Below the pieces are notes generated by a model. The model was given only the letters and a program-made list of their open reading frames with translations. It was not told where the DNA came from and made no database searches. From Solanum dulcamara (Eukaryota; Streptophyta; Magnoliopsida; Solanales; Solanaceae), in NCBI RefSeq assembly GCF_947179165.1, contig NC_077241.1, positions 33,599,246-33,663,245 of the forward strand: a stretch of DNA of 64,000 bases. The letters are read 5' to 3'. A program made the position numbers and the translations under genes. Positions 11,388-22,634 of this stretch are shown piece by piece (position 1 is the stretch's first letter; each line of letters begins with the position of its first letter).

Positions 11388-11388
11388 T
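11344..11388. repeat. Compound microsatellite (AC)n(AT)n
   Basis: About 11 CA/AC repeats run straight into about 11 AT repeats. The stretch lies inside the family A 5' LTR and is absent from its partner, so it arose after insertion or was lost from the other LTR. Confidence 0.95.
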
Positions 11389-12150
11389 GATTCACAATTT
11401 CACAAAATGGATGATTTGTCAAGTTCCTAATATGAAAGCGTGAAAGTAGTTTTTTAAAGTGTATTAGTGGGTTATTTTAAAGATATTTTAATTGATGCAT
11501 TCCATTACTCTCATGGATGTTGGTATTGATGTTAATGATTTGAAAGTTGTAATGAATAGAACCCACCTTGTTTACTATGTTTCAACCAAGTTTGAATTGA
11601 AAGCTTTGACTCCAAAATGAATCTTTATGAAATAAATGTGTTTATGATCAAGGGAGTCTTATGAAATGGAAAATGATGAAATGATATAAATGATGAATTG
11701 TTATGCAATCAGTACAATTCTTGCATATTTGAATCAAATGAAATGTTTTAATGAGCTATTCTACAGAATAATGATTTAATGTCTAAACTTATATGAATGC
11801 TTATATTATTAAGCTATTTAAATGCTATTTTGTGGGATTTAACCTAGCACCGAATGTCGCATGTAGATGGGGACTCAACCTAAGGGGTACTTAAGTAAAA
11901 TTTCATATTGCATTAACTATGTGCCACCCTAGGGGCCCTTGTAGGCTATTTAGGATAGTGGATCCACAAAAGCCCTTAAAGTTGAAGTAAAAGAATGAAT
12001 GAAATTTGACGTAGTTCTACCTTGGCAAGTAGTCTTCCCTCTTCTAATATAGGGGTTACATTAGATTCAATATATTAGCTTGCATGGTCTTAAATATTGC
12101 TTATGGTCATCTTCCCACAAATAAATGTTTCAAATGCTATTTATTTGATG

Positions 12151-12655
12151 GAGTACATAGTTATCAAGGTTGGTTGTGCGTTCCAATGTTAATGATAATA
12201 GATGAATCATGATAGATAGATAGAGAGAGTGGTTGTTCTATATTATGATAATTGTGGCACACTTATTCTATTTAAGGTTATTGACATGGAGAAAGAGCTA
12301 GATGGGATCTTGTTGTGTGTAAATAGATAGGTAAGAGTATGTTGATGTGTCCTTTTGTAGGGGTTGCTGCCAATAAGGATATATAAATGCTAAAGGAGAC
12401 TTGAAAATTCTTAATTGATGTTGACTTCAACAGAACCATAATTTTGTTAGAATTTTAGGCTTGAATGTATGGTTGTAGATATGCGAGTGATTATAATAGG
12501 CTATTGATGACTTCTTGTTAAGGGTTTCAAGTGAGTGTATTATAAAGGTTATAGAATTAGGCTCGAATGTGGCATTGATGGCATGTGGGTGGATGTATGG
12601 GGCATTGGGTGCTTTTTCATTAGGTCTCGAGGTTGATTGAATATGGTGGTGAGTT
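12151..12655. other. Unexplained stretch inside the family A element
   Basis: It matches no LTR, gag or pol segment in the window. It contains a GATAGATAGATAGAGAGAG run near 12212 and two loosely similar blocks starting 'gaattttaggcttgaatg' (12450) and 'gaattaggctcgaatgtg' (12551). The 149-residue frame on the minus strand across 12427-12876 partly runs antisense to integrase and looks accidental. It may be filler DNA or a captured fragment. Confidence 0.4.
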
Positions 12656-12970
12656 GTTGTGCAAGATTCTAAGGCATATGGGTAAGGTGGCCTATCAACA
12701 TTAATTACCATTGGAGTTGGCATCGGTACATCTGGTGTTTTATGTCTCATTGGAGATCCTAAGTCTATTGTACCCTTGGAGAGTGTGGGTGTTAAGGAGA
12801 GTTTAACCCATGAAGAAATCCCCGATTGAGATTTTATAGCGGAATGTGGGAAAGTTGAGGAATAAGGAAGTGGCATCCATTAAAGTGCTATGGAGGAACA
12901 AAGAAGTTGAAGATGCTACATAGGAGTCCGAGGGTGACATGATGACATGTTATCCTTATTTTTTTTCCTT
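12656..12970 (+). pseudogene. Integrase C-terminal / chromodomain-like tail, family A
   Basis: The frame pieces read 'GKVAYQ', '..SVHLVFYVSL', 'EIL', 'KLRNKEVASIKVLWRNKEVEDAT' and 'ESEGDMMTCYPY'. This is the last ~100 residues of a chromovirus integrase, the part thought to guide insertion into heterochromatin. A stop replaces the conserved Trp after 'EDAT', and other frames are shifted. It is the only pol coding left in this element and joins the 3' untranslated region normally. Confidence 0.8.
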
Positions 12971-13231
12971 CTATCCCCGATCAAGGTATTTAGTTACCTC
13001 ATGATCTACGTCTATAAAATTCGTACTTTCCAGCTTTTTCTATGTCATTCATATGCATACATGTTCATGAAGTTGATTTTGAAGTCATGTTTTATGTTAA
13101 ATTAGAAAATCTCATGCTTATTGCATTTTTATGTGTCATTGCATTCATATTGGGTTTCTAGTCCTCTTTTCGCGTCCTTTCTATGCTAGTAGAATCTCAT
13201 TCGAGGACGAATGTACCCAAGGGGAAAATAT
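12971..13231 (+). other. Family A 3' untranslated region and polypurine tract
   Basis: This non-coding spacer contains 'atatgcatacatgttcatgaagtt', shared in part with 19310-19350 and 23235-23265, and 'attcgaggacgaatgt'. The purine run 'caaggggaaaata' at 13219-13231 abuts the 3' LTR. It would prime plus-strand DNA synthesis. Confidence 0.8.
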
Positions 13232-15950
13232 TGTAACACCCCAAAATTTGAAAAGTCGAAACAAAGAAAAAATTCAAGAGAAATGGACTATCCCAGAGTT
13301 CACAACTATGCCTACAAGTCGTAGGGACTTCTACAGGTCATAGAAATGACTCATAAGAATGATATTGAATTTAGAAAGTTGACTATGTTTGGAGCTGAGT
13401 TTATGAGTTAAGCTGACAACTCATAGGAATGACTATGACTCATAGAGTTAATCTCTGATTTTGTTAAATTGACAAGCCTCACTACATTCAAAATGGCTCA
13501 ACAGGAAGAGTCGTAGGACGAGTTACGAGTTATAGATAGGACTTATAGGATTTGGTCCTGAGTCATGATTTTTAACTAAGTGAAGAGGGAAATTGACAAG
13601 TTATTTATATGACTCGTAGGAGAGTGGACGACTCATAAGGATGAGTTGTAGGGACCAAGTTTCATTCCAGTTGCCTATGATTTTGGAGCACTACATTGGC
13701 GACACATATTAATGACCCATAGACTAAATGAAGAGTCGTAGAAGCCATCCATAATATTGTAAAGGGTGATTCTTAATTGTTCGTAGATGTTAAGATTAAT
13801 TCTTAAGTGTGGGAATATAGTTGGAGATGTTTTAAGGTCACAAGAATCCCCTAGCACCAAGTCAAGTTAAAAGCTTCCTTACTGATTTAGTTTTGGTGAA
13901 AGATTTTATTTGGGTCAACTTCAAACAATCATATCTCCTAGAATATAACCCATTAGGTATCCCATGAATAATTAAATTGAATTTCTTTAAGTTCACTTTC
14001 CAACTCCATCAATTTTTCCTCATTTGGAGTTCAGAGTAAAAAGTTATGACCTTTTTACTAATGACTGCCAAATCAGAAATTTTACGAGTCAAAGTTATGA
14101 ATCGTAGGAAAAAGCTATGAATTGTAGAATGAGATACGACTCATAAAAATGAGTCATAAACAAAAATAAGAGGCTCATTTATTTTCATTTTTTTTCAAGG
14201 GTTGCTAGGAGTAATTGGGTCTACGACCCATAAATATTTTTATGACTCGTAAGAGTGATTCGTAGGTTCTTCCAATCAAATTTTTATGAGGGTTTATTTG
14301 GTCTTATTTCTATAAGTTCCTTAATGTATGTGGACATTTTTGGGGTTAGGTTCTCAACTATGGACTACCTTATGTACTCCTACACTCTCATTCTCACACT
14401 ATGTCCCAAATTCACAAAACCTTCCTCTCCTAAACCTTCTCTCAAAGTCTTCTTCATCTCAAGAAAAAGGTAAGGTTCCATCCAAGATCTTCAAGTCTCC
14501 ATTTTTTAAGAATTTTATGAGGTCCTTATTCCCCAAAGTATGTGGGTCTCATCCATGAGTTTTTTCACCCATGCAACCCAAATGTTTTTCTCCAAATATA
14601 TGAAAGCATGAAAGTAATTTTTTAAAGTGTATTGGTTGGTTGTTCTAAAGATGGTTTAGTTGATGAATTCCAATACTCTCATACATGTTGGTATTGATGT
14701 TAATGATTTGAAAGTGGTATTGAATAGAATCTACTTAGTTTACTATGTTTCAATGAAGTTTGAGTTGAAAGCTTTGACTCAAAAATGAATATTTATGAAA
14801 GAAATGTGTTTATGATCAAGGGAGTCTTATAAAATGGAAGAATAATGAAATAATATGAATGATAGATACTTATGCAATAAGGAAAATTCTTGCATACTTG
14901 AATCAAATGAAAGGTTTTAATGAGTTATTCTACCGAATGATGATTTCATGTCTAAAGTTATATAAATGCTTATGTTATTAAGATATTTAAATGCTATTTA
15001 GTGAGATTTGACCTAGTACCGAATGTAGCATGTAGATGGGGACTCGACCTAAGGGGTCCTTAAGTAAAGTCTCATGTTGCATTAACTATGTGCCACCATA
15101 GGGGCCCTTATAGGATATTTAGGCTAGTGGATCCACAAAATCCCTTAAAGTTAAAGTTAAACAATGAATGAAATTTGATGGAGTTCTATCTTGGCAAGTA
15201 GTCTTTCCTCTTCCAATGTAGGGGTTATGTTAGATTCAATGTAATAGCTCGCATAGTCTCAAATGGTCATCTTCCCACAAATAAATATTTCAAATACTAT
15301 TTACTTGATTGATCATGCATGCATTGCATTATCTTTTATACTATATAATATTCTAATGCTTCTTCAATGTTCATACATACCTACATACTTAGTACATTCA
15401 AAGTACTAACGCGTACTCTATTGCCTATATTATATCACCATCACTAACGCATACTCTATTGCCTACATTATATAATCATCTAAGGACCGACGTTACTCCA
15501 CACTAACCACCACATGGCTAGTTGGATCTATTGAACGCTACTACTTTTGGTGAGTTCTCATGTTTTGGGGATAATATTCCTTCCTTTTCTAGCATTGTTA
15601 TGTAAGGACTTTTAGATACATTTCATGGTACCTTTTTCTATTTTCTTGAGGATGAGCTATGGACATGTCTTAGCTCCCGCCAAGTCTAAAGATGTAGAGG
15701 CATTGTTGGACAAAGGGATAATGATTTGAGGTTGTTATTAACTGTTATTCTGTGATATTTCCCTTAGTCCCATTTTCCTTTTCTTTTTTGCTTATTATTT
15801 TTTAATGTCGTTACCTATGAAAAGCTAAGTAAATGCTAAGAGGCTTGGGTGGGGTACCTCTGGATGTCTCAATTATCGTGTCACATCTAGGCCCTAGGCT
15901 TGGATCGTGATAATCGTGTAATATTTAGGCCCTAGGCTTGGGTCGTGACA
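13232..15950 (+). repeat. Family A 3' LTR, complete
   Basis: It begins TGTAACACCCC right after the polypurine tract and ends TGACA at 15950 (2719 bases). It has the U3 motif array, a TATA-like 'tataagtt' at 14311 and a good splice donor AAG/GTAAGG at 14470. It is the best reference for the family A LTR in the window. Its last 38 bases are tandemly duplicated (15875-15912 and 15913-15950). Confidence 0.9.
15875..15950. repeat. 38-base tandem duplication of the LTR terminus
   Basis: Both copies contain 'taggccctaggcttgg' and end in TGATA (first) or TGACA (second). The family A LTR ending at 655 has one copy only. Confidence 0.85.
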
Positions 15951-16330
15951 ATCTTGCTATGAGATTCATTGTTAGTACCTAGATCTTGCTAGAGAGTTTT
16001 TGGTATATACTCCGTTTGGTTATTCAATTGTGGCTAAATGAGTTTATAGAAATTGTCCATCTTTAGTTCCTCATAAAGTCACCTCTGTTGGTTTAGTAGA
16101 GCTTGATATGACATATTTTGATGTTATTGTTGGTATGAATTAGCTTCATGCATAATATGCCTCTATATGTTGTACAACCTATGTGGTTATGTTTCAATTT
16201 CTTAATGAGCCAATCATAAAATAGAAAGGTAGTAATTTGGTGTTTAAGGGTAAAATTTTCTCATGGCTTAAGCTTGAAAAATGATTTCTAAAGGTTGCAT
16301 GTATCATGTAGCTTGTTTTAAAGATACTAA
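15951..16330 (+). pseudogene. Family B protease, second half, and linker
   Basis: It resumes from ATCTT after the nested element. Pieces such as 'VELDMTYFDVIVGMN' (16099-16140) correspond to the protease C-terminus; the conserved GMDWL has D to N and W to stop. Several further stops follow (TAG 16141). The linker then leads into RT. Confidence 0.78.
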
Positions 16331-17165
16331 CTCTGAAAATCCTACTCTTGAGTCAGTTTCAGCTGTTAATGAGTTTCTAGAAGTTTTCTCCTATGATCTC
16401 CTTGGTACTCCTCCCTAAAGGCAAATAGGTTTTGGTATAAATATCCTACCCGATACGTGGCCTATCTCTATTCTTCCTTACTGCATGGATCCGCCAGAAT
16501 TGATAGATTTAAAGAATCAGTTGAAGGATTTGCTAGATAAGGATTTTATTAGACTAAGTATCTCTCCATCGGGTGCGCTAGTTCTCTTTGTCAAGAAGAA
16601 GGATGGTTCTCTATATATGTTTATTGACTATCAACAATTGAAAAGGTCCCAATTAAGAATAATTATCCCATTCTAAGAATTGATGACTTGTTCAATCAAC
16701 TCTAAAAAGCAAGCTACTTTTCAAAGATTGATCTCCGATTGAGGTATCATCAACTCTGAGTGAGGGAATGTGACATTTCGAATTTGGCTTTTAGAACTCA
16801 GAATGATCACTTTGAATTCTTAGTTGTCTTTTGGACTAACAAATGCCCCTGTAGCTTTTATGAATTTAATGAATAAGATGTTCCGGCAATACTTGGATAT
16901 GTTTGTAATTTTTTTATTGATGATATTTTAAACTACTAATGGAGTAAGGAAGAGCATGCTGATCATATGAGGATTGTGTTGCAAATTCTCAAAGACCATT
17001 AGTTGTATGCAAAGATTAGTAAGGGTGAATATTTGTTAAGGTCCGTTGTGTTCTTTAGTCACATTGTTTTCAGAGAAGGAATTATGATTGATCCAAAGAA
17101 GACTGAGGCTATTAAAAATTGGCGTAGACCATTGTATTCTTTTGATATTTAGAGCTTTTTGGGCT
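16331..17165 (+). pseudogene. Reverse transcriptase remnant, family B
   Basis: RT copies element RNA into DNA. The N-terminal part is open at 16485-16676: '[34 protein letters not shown]', then a YRQL-like 'YQQLKR' before a shift. Downstream pieces include '[18 protein letters not shown]' and the catalytic 'FIDDILNY' at about 16912-16935, with both aspartates kept but put out of frame by an extra T in a run of seven. Then come 'KEEHADH' and 'DPKKTEAIKNW'. There are many stops. Order and spacing are normal for a gypsy element. Confidence 0.85.
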
Positions 17166-17700
17166 CAACCAATTAATATAGATGGTTTGTGGAAGGTTTC
17201 TTTTTCATTGCATCACTATTGACTACTTTGACTCAAAATAAGGTGACATTCTAATGGTCCGAGGCATATGAAAAAAGCTTTCAAGAGTTGAAGAATAGGC
17301 TTACATTCACTTCGGTGTTGACCTTATCGAAAGGTTCCGATGGGTTCGTTGGGTATTGTGAAACTTCATGAGTTGGTCATTGTTATTTTTTAATGCAAAA
17401 TGGTAAAGTGATATCTTATGCTTCAAGGGAACTCAAGACACAAGGGAAGAATTACCCAACTCATGACTTGGAGTTGGCGGCGGTGGCATTTGCTTTGAAG
17501 TTGTAGAGACACTATATCTTTGGTGTCCATATGGATATGTTCGCCGATCACAAGAGTTTGCAATACGTGTTGTCTCAAAAGGACTTGAACCTTTGACAAA
17601 AGAGATGGCTTGAGCTGTTGAAGGATTATGATATGAGTGTACTATACTATTCAGGAAACGCAAATGTTCTTGGCGATTCTCTTAGTACATTGTCCATGAA
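17166..17700 (+). pseudogene. RNase H remnant, family B
   Basis: RNase H would remove the RNA strand during reverse transcription. Pieces '[34 protein letters not shown]' (17398-17502) and 'FGVHMDMFADHKSLQYVLSQKDL' (17518-17587) hold the E of 'DLELA' and the D of 'ADHKS'. The first catalytic D, expected in 'YCDAS', is E ('YCETS', 17355). Stops interrupt at 17503 and 17596. The end 'SGNANVLGDSLST' replaces the usual 'KANVVADALS', keeping the last aspartate. Confidence 0.82.
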
Positions 17701-18900
17701 CTATGTTGCTCATATTGAGGATGAAAAGAAAAAGCTAGTTTGAGATATGTATCGATTAACTTGTTTGGGTGTCCAATTGGTTGATTCCAATGATGGGGGT
17801 GTTATTGTGCAAAATGGTTCTGAATTATCTCTTGTGGCAGATTTAAAGACAAAGCAAGATAATGATCCTACTATAGTCAAATTTAAGAAAGTGATTATTG
17901 AAAATGCCATTAAGGATTTCTCCCAAGGTAGAGATGGTGTTTTGACATATCAAGGCTGATTATGTATTCCAAATATTGATGACTTAAAATATACAATATT
18001 TTTCGAATCTCATAATTCATGGTATTCTATTCATCCTAATTCCAGAAAGATGCATCAAGATTTGAGGGAAGTATATTGGTGGAATGACATAAAAAGAGAT
18101 ATTACGGAATTCGTGGTTGTGTTCAAATTGTCAACAAGTGAAAGTGGAGCATCAAAATTGGGAAGGTTTGGCTCAAGACATTGAGATTTCTACTTAGAAA
18201 TGGGAAGCCTTGAATATGAACTTTGTTATATGTTTGCCTCCTAATCGTAGGAAAAATGACTCTAGTTGGGTGATTGATAACCGAATGACTAATTTGGCTT
18301 ATTTTCTTCCTTTTATGACTTCATATTCAGTCAAGGACTATGCTAGATTGTACATCCGAGATTTGGTTAAGCTTCATGGCATTCCATTATCTATCATCTC
18401 GTATCGAGGTACTCAGTTTACATCCAAGTTTTGGAGATACTTCCAAAAGGGTCTTGGTACCCAAGTGAAGCTTAGTGAAACTTTTCACCCATAAAGGGAT
18501 GGTCAGGTCGAGACACTATAGAATACATTGAGAGAATACCCTATTGATTTTAAGGGGACTAGGGATGATCATTTACCATTTATAGAGTTTGCTTATAATA
18601 ACATTTATCTCTCTAGCATTGAGATGACTCCATTTGAGGCTTTGTATGGTAGGTAGTGTAGATCCCTTATCGGTTGGTTTGAGGCTGGTGGAGTTGTTTT
18701 GATAGGATCTGAGTTGGTATTTAAGGCTATGGAGAAGGGTAGACTCATTAGACAAAGATTGAAGACATCCCAAAGATGACAAAAGTCTTATTCAAATATG
18801 AGAAGAAAGGAACTTGAAATTATGGTTACTAATTGGGTTTACTTGAAATTTTCACCCATGAAGGGTGTGATACATTTTGATAAGAAAGGGAAGCTAAGTT
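17701..18900 (+). pseudogene. Integrase remnant, family B
   Basis: Integrase would join the DNA copy to the genome. The open piece 17747-17959 is the N-terminal spacer. The HHCC finger follows (..IHPNSRKMHQDLREVYWW.., with CSNCQQV one frame away). The core is partly open at 18210-18494. Its first catalytic Asp is Asn ('MNFVI'), and the second is Tyr ('ISYRGTQFTS', normally ISDRG). The Glu region 'GQVET' survives at 18502. Later pieces 'IEFAYNN', 'EALYGR' and 'VGWFE'-like follow. Two of three catalytic residues are lost, so it is inactive even apart from the stops. Confidence 0.86.
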
Positions 18901-19254
18901 ACCTCTAAGCTGGCCCATATCAAATTTGGGGGCGATTGGTAAGGTGGCTTATGAGTTGAATTTGCCTTTGTATTTAACATCGGTACATCTGGTGTTCCAT
19001 GTGTCATTATTGAAGAAGTTTATTGATATCCTAACTCCATTATGGCTTTTAAAAATATTAAGGTTAAAGAGAGTCTTTCATATAAAGAGGTTCCGGCTGA
19101 GATCTTGGATCGACAAGTTAGAAAGTTGAGAAACAAAGAAATAGCTTCAGTTAAAATGTTATGGAGGAACCAAGAGTTTATGCATAATACATGGGAGGCT
19201 GAAGAAGATATGATGTCCCAATATCCTCATCGATTTCCTTCCGTGCCTAGTTGA
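18901..19254 (+). pseudogene. Integrase C-terminal / chromodomain-like tail, family B
   Basis: The pieces read 'GAIGKVAYELNLPLYLTSVHLVFHVSLLKKF' (18926-19019), then in another frame 'EVPAEILDRQVRKLRNKEIASVKMLWRNQ', '..NTWEAEEDMMSQYPHRFPS' up to TGA at 19252. This is the best-preserved chromovirus tail in the window, with both Trp residues of the WRN...TWE motif present. One frameshift near 19055 divides it. Confidence 0.85.
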
Positions 19255-19499
19255 GGTATTTAGTTCTTTCATGATCCAACCAGCCTAAATCATGTGTTTC
19301 AGTTATTCTCATGGTTTTATATGCATACATATTCAATAAATGAGTTTTAAAATCATATTTTAGCTTGAGATTAAATATTTTATGTTTAATGCATTATCGA
19401 TATGTTATGCAATCATGTTGGGTTGTTATGTTCCTTTCCTCTTCCATTTCTGCTAGTTTGAGTCTCATTAGAGGAAGAATGTTCCCAAGAGTGAGATAT
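19255..19499 (+). other. Family B 3' untranslated region and polypurine tract
   Basis: This non-coding spacer ends in 'cccaagagtgagatatt' (19484-19500), the polypurine tract just before the 3' LTR. The same tract type, CCAAGAAGGAGATAT, is used by M1 (29091-29108, minus strand). Confidence 0.8.
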
Positions 19500-21766
19500 T
19501 ATGAGACTCCGAATTTTGGAAAGTTGGAAATTTAGGAATAAAAGATAAATTCTAGAAAAAATAACTTTTTGTCAGCAGGTGATGACCACGAGGGCCATCA
19601 CATCTATACTGCTGACCATAATTCACGATGAGACACTGTGGTTAGGGTTCTAAAACTTAGTCCTACAGGGAAAGGACCACGACCCATGATGAGCACCATG
19701 AGCCATGGTGACCCCTCACCTGAGATCCCCAGATTTCCACTCCAACACAAGGTCCATGCTTGACCACCACGAGTTGTAAATCCCTTCACGAACCATGGTG
19801 GGTCCTATGGTAAGCACCCCTACTTATTTCCATGTCAGGTTCCACGACCCTTACCATGCGTCATTGTGACCTTCACAGACTTTTATGGTATCCATGAAGA
19901 AGGTCTTGAATATTTTACTTTTCTCGTATGTTCAAGGTAGTTACCACGAACACCGCCATGGGTTGTGGTTAAGTTACTGGACCTTGGTGGGTCCTTTGTG
20001 CAGTCCTAGTTTTCAATTTTAATAAGGTTATTTTAGTCTTTTTCCTATACTTCATTAATGAATGTGGATGGTTTTTGAGACTAATTTCCTAACTATTAAC
20101 TACCCTAAAGTCTTCTAACCCTTTCATTCGAAAACATAACTCCCAAAATCCAAAACCCTCTCTCCCAAGTTTTTTCTCAAGGTCTTATTCTCCCTCAAGC
20201 AATTCAAAAGGGTTCTTCAAGGTCAATCATTCAATCTATACAAACTAGGGCTAATCAAAGTTAAGGTATGTCGGACTTCATCCATGGGCTGCTTTCACTC
20301 AGGTAATCCAAAAGGTTTATTCTCAATTATCTTATGATTTCTTCAATTAAAGGCCCTAATTTTATGATCTTCATTGGGTCTTCTGAATTATGATATGTGT
20401 CTATGTTACTAGCCTAATTATGCATAATTCACATCATATTTCATGATTTCAAGTTAAATTTCAATGACTGTGGTATATGCTAGTTTCAAGTATGATTTAT
20501 GAGATATTACCGTGATTTTCAATGTGATTTCAATACAATCTTTATGAATGAGTTTAATGTTGTTTTATGTAAAGAAGTTAATGAATGCCTTATTAAAGGT
20601 TATTTAATAATAATTTAATGATGTTTCAAGTAAGTCTAACGAAAGAGTGACTTGAGATCCTTAAAGTTGACTCAAGACTCTAATTAATAGAGTGACTTAA
20701 GATCCTTAATGAGAAAGGTAACTTAAGATCCTAAAGATGTTTGTGGAAGGTCTACACCCACATCACATGAATTAATTGATAATTAGTTATTCATATGAAG
20801 ATGTTTCTATGAATTATGATTATGAAAAACTTAAGATTATGACAAGTGTGATTTATTATTATGTTATGATATGTATTCTGTGGGATGATGTACTTAGCAC
20901 CAAATGGAATTTAAGGTGGGGGCTCGACCTAAGCCCTAGTAGCAACCTCTAGTCTCTTAAATTATGTTGTGACCAAAGGCTTGCCAATATGGCCAAGCAA
21001 GTGGATCCACTTGTAGGACATGATGATAATAATTGGACAAAGCCTTCCTTGACAAGTAGCCTCCCCCCTTCCCGACGTGGGAATCATCGGATTCCATGTA
21101 ATAGCTCGGATGGTCTTAATGTCAGTTATGGTCAACTCCCACATATATAAGTTCTTATGATGATTATGAAAGATTCTTTGATGCATTGACCAATGAGATA
21201 AATGTTTTAGTATTTTCATGACTTTGCACTTGTTTAAAAGATATTGGTCTTGCATACCATGATTCATATTAACTATGTCTTCTGATCATTGATCATGTAT
21301 ATTCTCACATACTTAGTTTATTACATGTACTAATGCATACTTTATGCCTATATTGTATAATAATGAAGGGATCGGCGATCACATTCATTCTCATCCCACT
21401 AGTGTCTAGAGTGTTGCTATTAGTTCCTCATTGTTGGTGAGTCCTCACAGTTTTAGGACATGACACTTATTTATTACTTTGATAGTTTTTACTTCATTCT
21501 TTTTTTGTATATATGGGTGAGCTAGAAACATTTCTTAGACCCTCATCGAGTTATAAGAGGCTTGTTAGATAGTTAAAGAGTCTATGTTGTCGATCCACAT
21601 TTTGAGACTTGCATTCTATTTGAGATTTTGTTTCCGTTTATTGGTTTAGCTTTATTGCTTAATTTCCATATGTATTCTCATAAATGTTATGCTAAGAGTT
21701 TTGGTTGGAGTCTTTTGAGATTCTTATCATCGTATTACGACTAGGTCCTAGGTTAGAGTCGTAACA
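19500..21766 (+). repeat. Family B 3' LTR
   Basis: It matches 3473-5729 throughout. It starts TATGAGACTCC and ends GTAACA, followed by the TGAAT duplication. It has the U3 CCATGG/CCACGG array (19575-19990), TATA-like 'cctatact' at 20046 and a splice-donor-like TTAAG/GTATGT at 20266. The 101-residue minus-strand frame at 20962-21267 is a chance frame. Confidence 0.88.
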
Positions 21767-21771
21767 TGAAT
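21767..21771. repeat. Target-site duplication TGAAT, right copy
   Basis: It is the exact partner of 3468-3472. Confidence 0.85.
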
Positions 21772-22099
21772 TGTGGTAGAATGAAGAAGAATATGTCTTT
21801 TGGTTAGTTTATATAGTCGAATTATTTTTACTTTCTAAAAATGTCAAGGTTCATTAACTAATACTTAGGGAAATGTCTAAAGACTCCCAACTTAAAAACT
21901 AAATTCGGATGAAAAACTTAACCCAAGTCCGCGACATGGACTTGTTCCTTGATAGATCAATTTTGAGCGAATGCGAATTTGGAAAGATTTTCACTTGAGG
22001 GAAAATTCGCACCAACCCTTTTAGAAAAGCAATTTTTGGAAAAATTTATCTTCTGGGATACTTGACCTATAAATCCTCTGAGGCCATTTTTACAATTCT
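21772..22099. other. No recognisable feature (probable old LTR body)
   Basis: This AT-rich stretch has no coding frame. It should be the continuation of the minus-strand LTR-like DNA at 2546-3472, into which family B inserted, but I could not align it to another LTR in the window. Confidence 0.35.
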
Positions 22100-22634
22100 T
22101 AACATTATAATAACATATTACAACCATCAAATTCTCGGGGTTTTATAATTTAGATATTTGATCATTATTTGTTATGATTTATATTGCATGTCATGCCCTC
22201 ATACTTAATACATTCAAAACTACTTGCGTATATTGTTGCCTACATTGTCTGAAAATGTAAGGGTTGAGGATCACATTCTCGCTCGTGGCTAGAAAAGTTG
22301 TTATCTGGTGAAGTCTTGGTGAGTCCTCATCTATCGAGGGTAAACTATGAGTTGTTACCTTGTAAAGACTTTCTTTACATTTTGTTGAGGGTGAGATAGG
22401 GACATGTCTTAGAACCCTCCCTTCCTATGTAGTAGAGGAAATTGTTGTACCTATGTCATGGAGTCTATGTAGTAAAGTTTAACTTTTATTTTATGATCAT
22501 GTTTAGACTCTTCTTATGTTATTTCCACAAATACTCTAACTTATGTATGCTTATGATATGTCAAGAGACTTGGTTGGAGACCTTCGGGGTTTCGGTCGCC
22601 CTGTTATGACTAGGCCGTACATTGGATCGTGACA
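22100..22634 (+). repeat. LTR 3' end of a fourth, related LTR type
   Basis: It shares the usual LTR end plan ('tgagtcctca', 'gagacttggttggagaccttcggggtttc', 'gactaggcc..ggatcgtgaca') with families A and B but is clearly diverged. It ends TGACA at 22634. No primer site follows; integrase sequence does, so the LTR end lies in or next to another element. Confidence 0.6.

Larger units (their letters stand above)
9922..12150 (+). repeat. Family A 5' LTR, 3' end deleted
   Basis: It starts TATACAACCCC (TG to TA) and follows the intact copy at 13232-15950 until 'caaatgctatttatttgat' near 12150, so about the last 650 bases are missing. TATA-like 'cctataagt' lies at 10979. The leader donor found in the 3' LTR (AAG/GTAAGG, 14470) is changed to CTAAGG at 11139 here. 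It also holds about 150 bases around a microsatellite that the 3' LTR lacks. Confidence 0.87.
9922..15950 (+). mobile_element. Family A chromovirus, internally deleted, nested in family B
   Basis: It has two family A LTRs in the same orientation, a perfect ATCTT duplication, and inside only an unexplained 500-base stretch, the C-terminal integrase tail and a polypurine tract. Gag, protease, RT, RNase H and most of integrase are missing, together with the end of the 5' LTR and the primer site. It could only have moved before the deletion, or with help. Confidence 0.88.
3473..21766 (+). mobile_element. Family B chromovirus with nested family A element
   Basis: It is bounded by two LTRs of about 2.26 kb and a perfect TGAAT duplication. 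The internal part holds three copies of 5' gag, the start of protease, a 6-kb nested family A element, then the rest of protease, RT, RNase H, integrase and a chromodomain-like tail in normal order, a polypurine tract and the 3' LTR. Without the nested element it is about 12.3 kb. Both LTRs begin TA instead of TG. All domains carry stops or frameshifts, so it is a dead copy. Confidence 0.9.

Noticed and set aside
12427..12876. 149-residue open frame on the minus strand, the longest apart from the 180-residue M1 frame
   Set aside because: Half of it is antisense to the family A integrase tail; composition is Pro/His/Thr-rich without motifs and there is no promoter context. Treated as chance.
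20962..21267. 101-residue minus-strand frame
   Set aside because: It lies wholly in the family B 3' LTR, and the partner 5' LTR has no matching open frame of that length.
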